Assembly (NCBI GenBank): GCA_001598975.1
Contig: BBXU01001398.1
Coordinates: 1-18,315, forward strand
Source of the DNA: Parachlorella kessleri
Taxonomy: Eukaryota > Chlorophyta > Trebouxiophyceae > Chlorellales > Chlorellaceae
DNA: 18,315 bases
Direction: 5' to 3'
Of this stretch, positions 18,001 to 18,315 are shown piece after piece (the first letter of the stretch is position 1; each line of letters opens with the position of its first letter). Under the pieces are notes generated by a model. It made no database searches and had not been told where the DNA came from. It saw nothing but the letters and a program-made list of their open reading frames with translations. The position numbers and the translations under genes are program-made.

Positions 18001-18273
18001 GGTATGCCCTATCGAGACATCTCGCAGGAGAATGTCACTCCCGGCAGCAAGCACAACATAGCACAGGGGAGAAGTTGGTCCTCAGAGACCGGAGAGCTGT
18101 GCAAGCGCATACTCACTGATCCAGGACCGCCTTTCTGCTGTTAGGTGGTTGTGCAGGTGCCAGGCAAGGCCAGTGGCGAGGGTCTTGCTGCCATGCGGCT
18201 GACCAATGATCCTAACTCTTGCAATGAGCCAGGTCTGGAGCCTCTGCCACTAGTCGAGCCGAGGAGTGCGTAG
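15042..18273 (+). CDS. Unrecognised helical protein with a hydrophobic hairpin
   Basis: Seven exons are proposed: 15042-15220, 15500-15679, 15911-16176, 16488-16567 (or to 16562), 17180-17314, 17623-17781 and 18145-18273. Phases 2, 2, 1 fit at the first three joins. The next joins are phase 0 if the weak donor at 16568 is used; the stronger donor at 16563 (GTACGG) breaks the phase. The ATG at 15042 was chosen because it opens the frame close after the ankyrin gene; upstream ATGs at 14916 and 14928 are in frame too. About 375 residues are mostly Ala-rich helix. Residues about 141-174 are a charged amphipathic helix and 175-205 a hydrophobic hairpin with FIFPPAGALAF at the turn, followed by another charged helix (KESATASAAWEKEK). 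Helix-hairpin-helix layouts occur in several membrane-inserting families, but I cannot place it in one. The last exon is the least certain; reading through 17781 instead gives a stop at 17910. Confidence 0.5.
15221..15499 (+). other. Probable GC-AG intron
   Basis: The first exon of the helical-hairpin gene ends CTCAGCAG|GCAAGT. GCAAGT is the classic form of a GC donor, and the acceptor is CTTGCTGCAG|C at 15499. Using it joins phase 2 to phase 2 and continues an open, helical frame, while the frame without it stops at 15248. Confidence 0.5.
16236..16390 (+). repeat. (TCTAG)n pentanucleotide array
   Basis: Thirty-one 5-base units; the 28 from 16246 to 16385 are perfect TCTAG. The second unit reads CCTAG and the last reads TCTAA. 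It lies inside the third intron of the helical-hairpin gene (16177-16487). Each unit contains CTAG, so the array is rich in TAG in one frame of each strand. Confidence 0.95.
16386..16435 (+). repeat. Dispersed repeat, copy 2
   Basis: Begins TCTAACAGCGTACCGCCACC directly after the TCTAG array and ends GGGGCCAACA. It matches 8511-8580 in the same orientation with a few substitutions and small gaps. Confidence 0.6.
17900..17988 (+). repeat. Right copy of the window-edge repeat
   Basis: Starts ACAGGGAGTGAGA and ends AGTAGTTCCCAAG, matching 123-210. It lies in the last proposed intron of the helical-hairpin gene or, if that gene reads through to the stop at 17910, across its stop codon and 3' flank. 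Just downstream, AGGGTACACCCT and AGGGTATGCCCT form two short inverted repeats. Confidence 0.6.
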
Positions 18274-18315
18274 GCCTGCTGGCTGTCGACAGCGGGGTCG
18301 AGTTGCTTACACAAG

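Noticed and set aside
1..18315. Prokaryotic features: operons, CRISPR arrays, Shine-Dalgarno sites, tRNA or rRNA genes
   Set aside because: Genes are split by introns and no spacer-repeat array or RNA gene was recognised by eye. A covariance-model scan would be needed to exclude small RNAs fully.

Overview
The window looks like nuclear DNA of a chlorophyte green alga. The genes are split by GT-AG introns of about 60-600 bp, and the proteins are rich in Ala, Gln and Ser. A Ser/Pro-rich wall-type linker is present, and one gene is followed by TGTAA, the usual chlorophyte polyadenylation signal. I cannot name the species. All gene models below were built by eye from splice sites, intron phase and comparison of internal paralogues; no search was run.

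Layout. 1-623: no gene; two perfect AT-rich palindromes and one half of a repeat whose other half is near the right edge. 624-2854 (-): a multi-exon 2-oxoglutarate/Fe(II) oxygenase whose last two exons encode a ubiquitin-like domain, apparently a fusion. 3121-5246 (+): a four-exon ankyrin-repeat/coiled-coil gene, divergent from the oxygenase across about 270 bp. 5671-6130 (+): a decayed third copy of the coiled-coil exon. 6817-7689: an 873-bp non-autonomous Tc1/mariner-like element, with a related empty site about 230 bp to its left. 7755-9870 (-): a four-exon gene for a secreted, cysteine-rich, hevein-like protein with one transmembrane segment. 9871-10993: no gene seen; one GC-rich hairpin. 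10994-11768 (-) and 12108-12367 (-): two broken copies of the oxygenase. 12638-14816 (+): the second ankyrin/coiled-coil gene. 15042-18273 (+): a seven-exon gene for an unrecognised helical protein with a hydrophobic hairpin; one of its introns holds a (TCTAG)n array.

The main biological unit is a divergent pair, an oxygenase(-UBL) and an ankyrin/coiled-coil protein, which has been duplicated locally. Start-to-start spacing is almost the same in both copies (267 and 271 bp), so the pair may share a promoter. The right-hand copy keeps the ankyrin gene, but its oxygenases are truncated. Both ankyrin genes carry a frame disruption at the same ankyrin repeat; this is either decay or sequencing error. 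The hevein-like gene and the helical-hairpin gene show no clear link to the pair beyond proximity.
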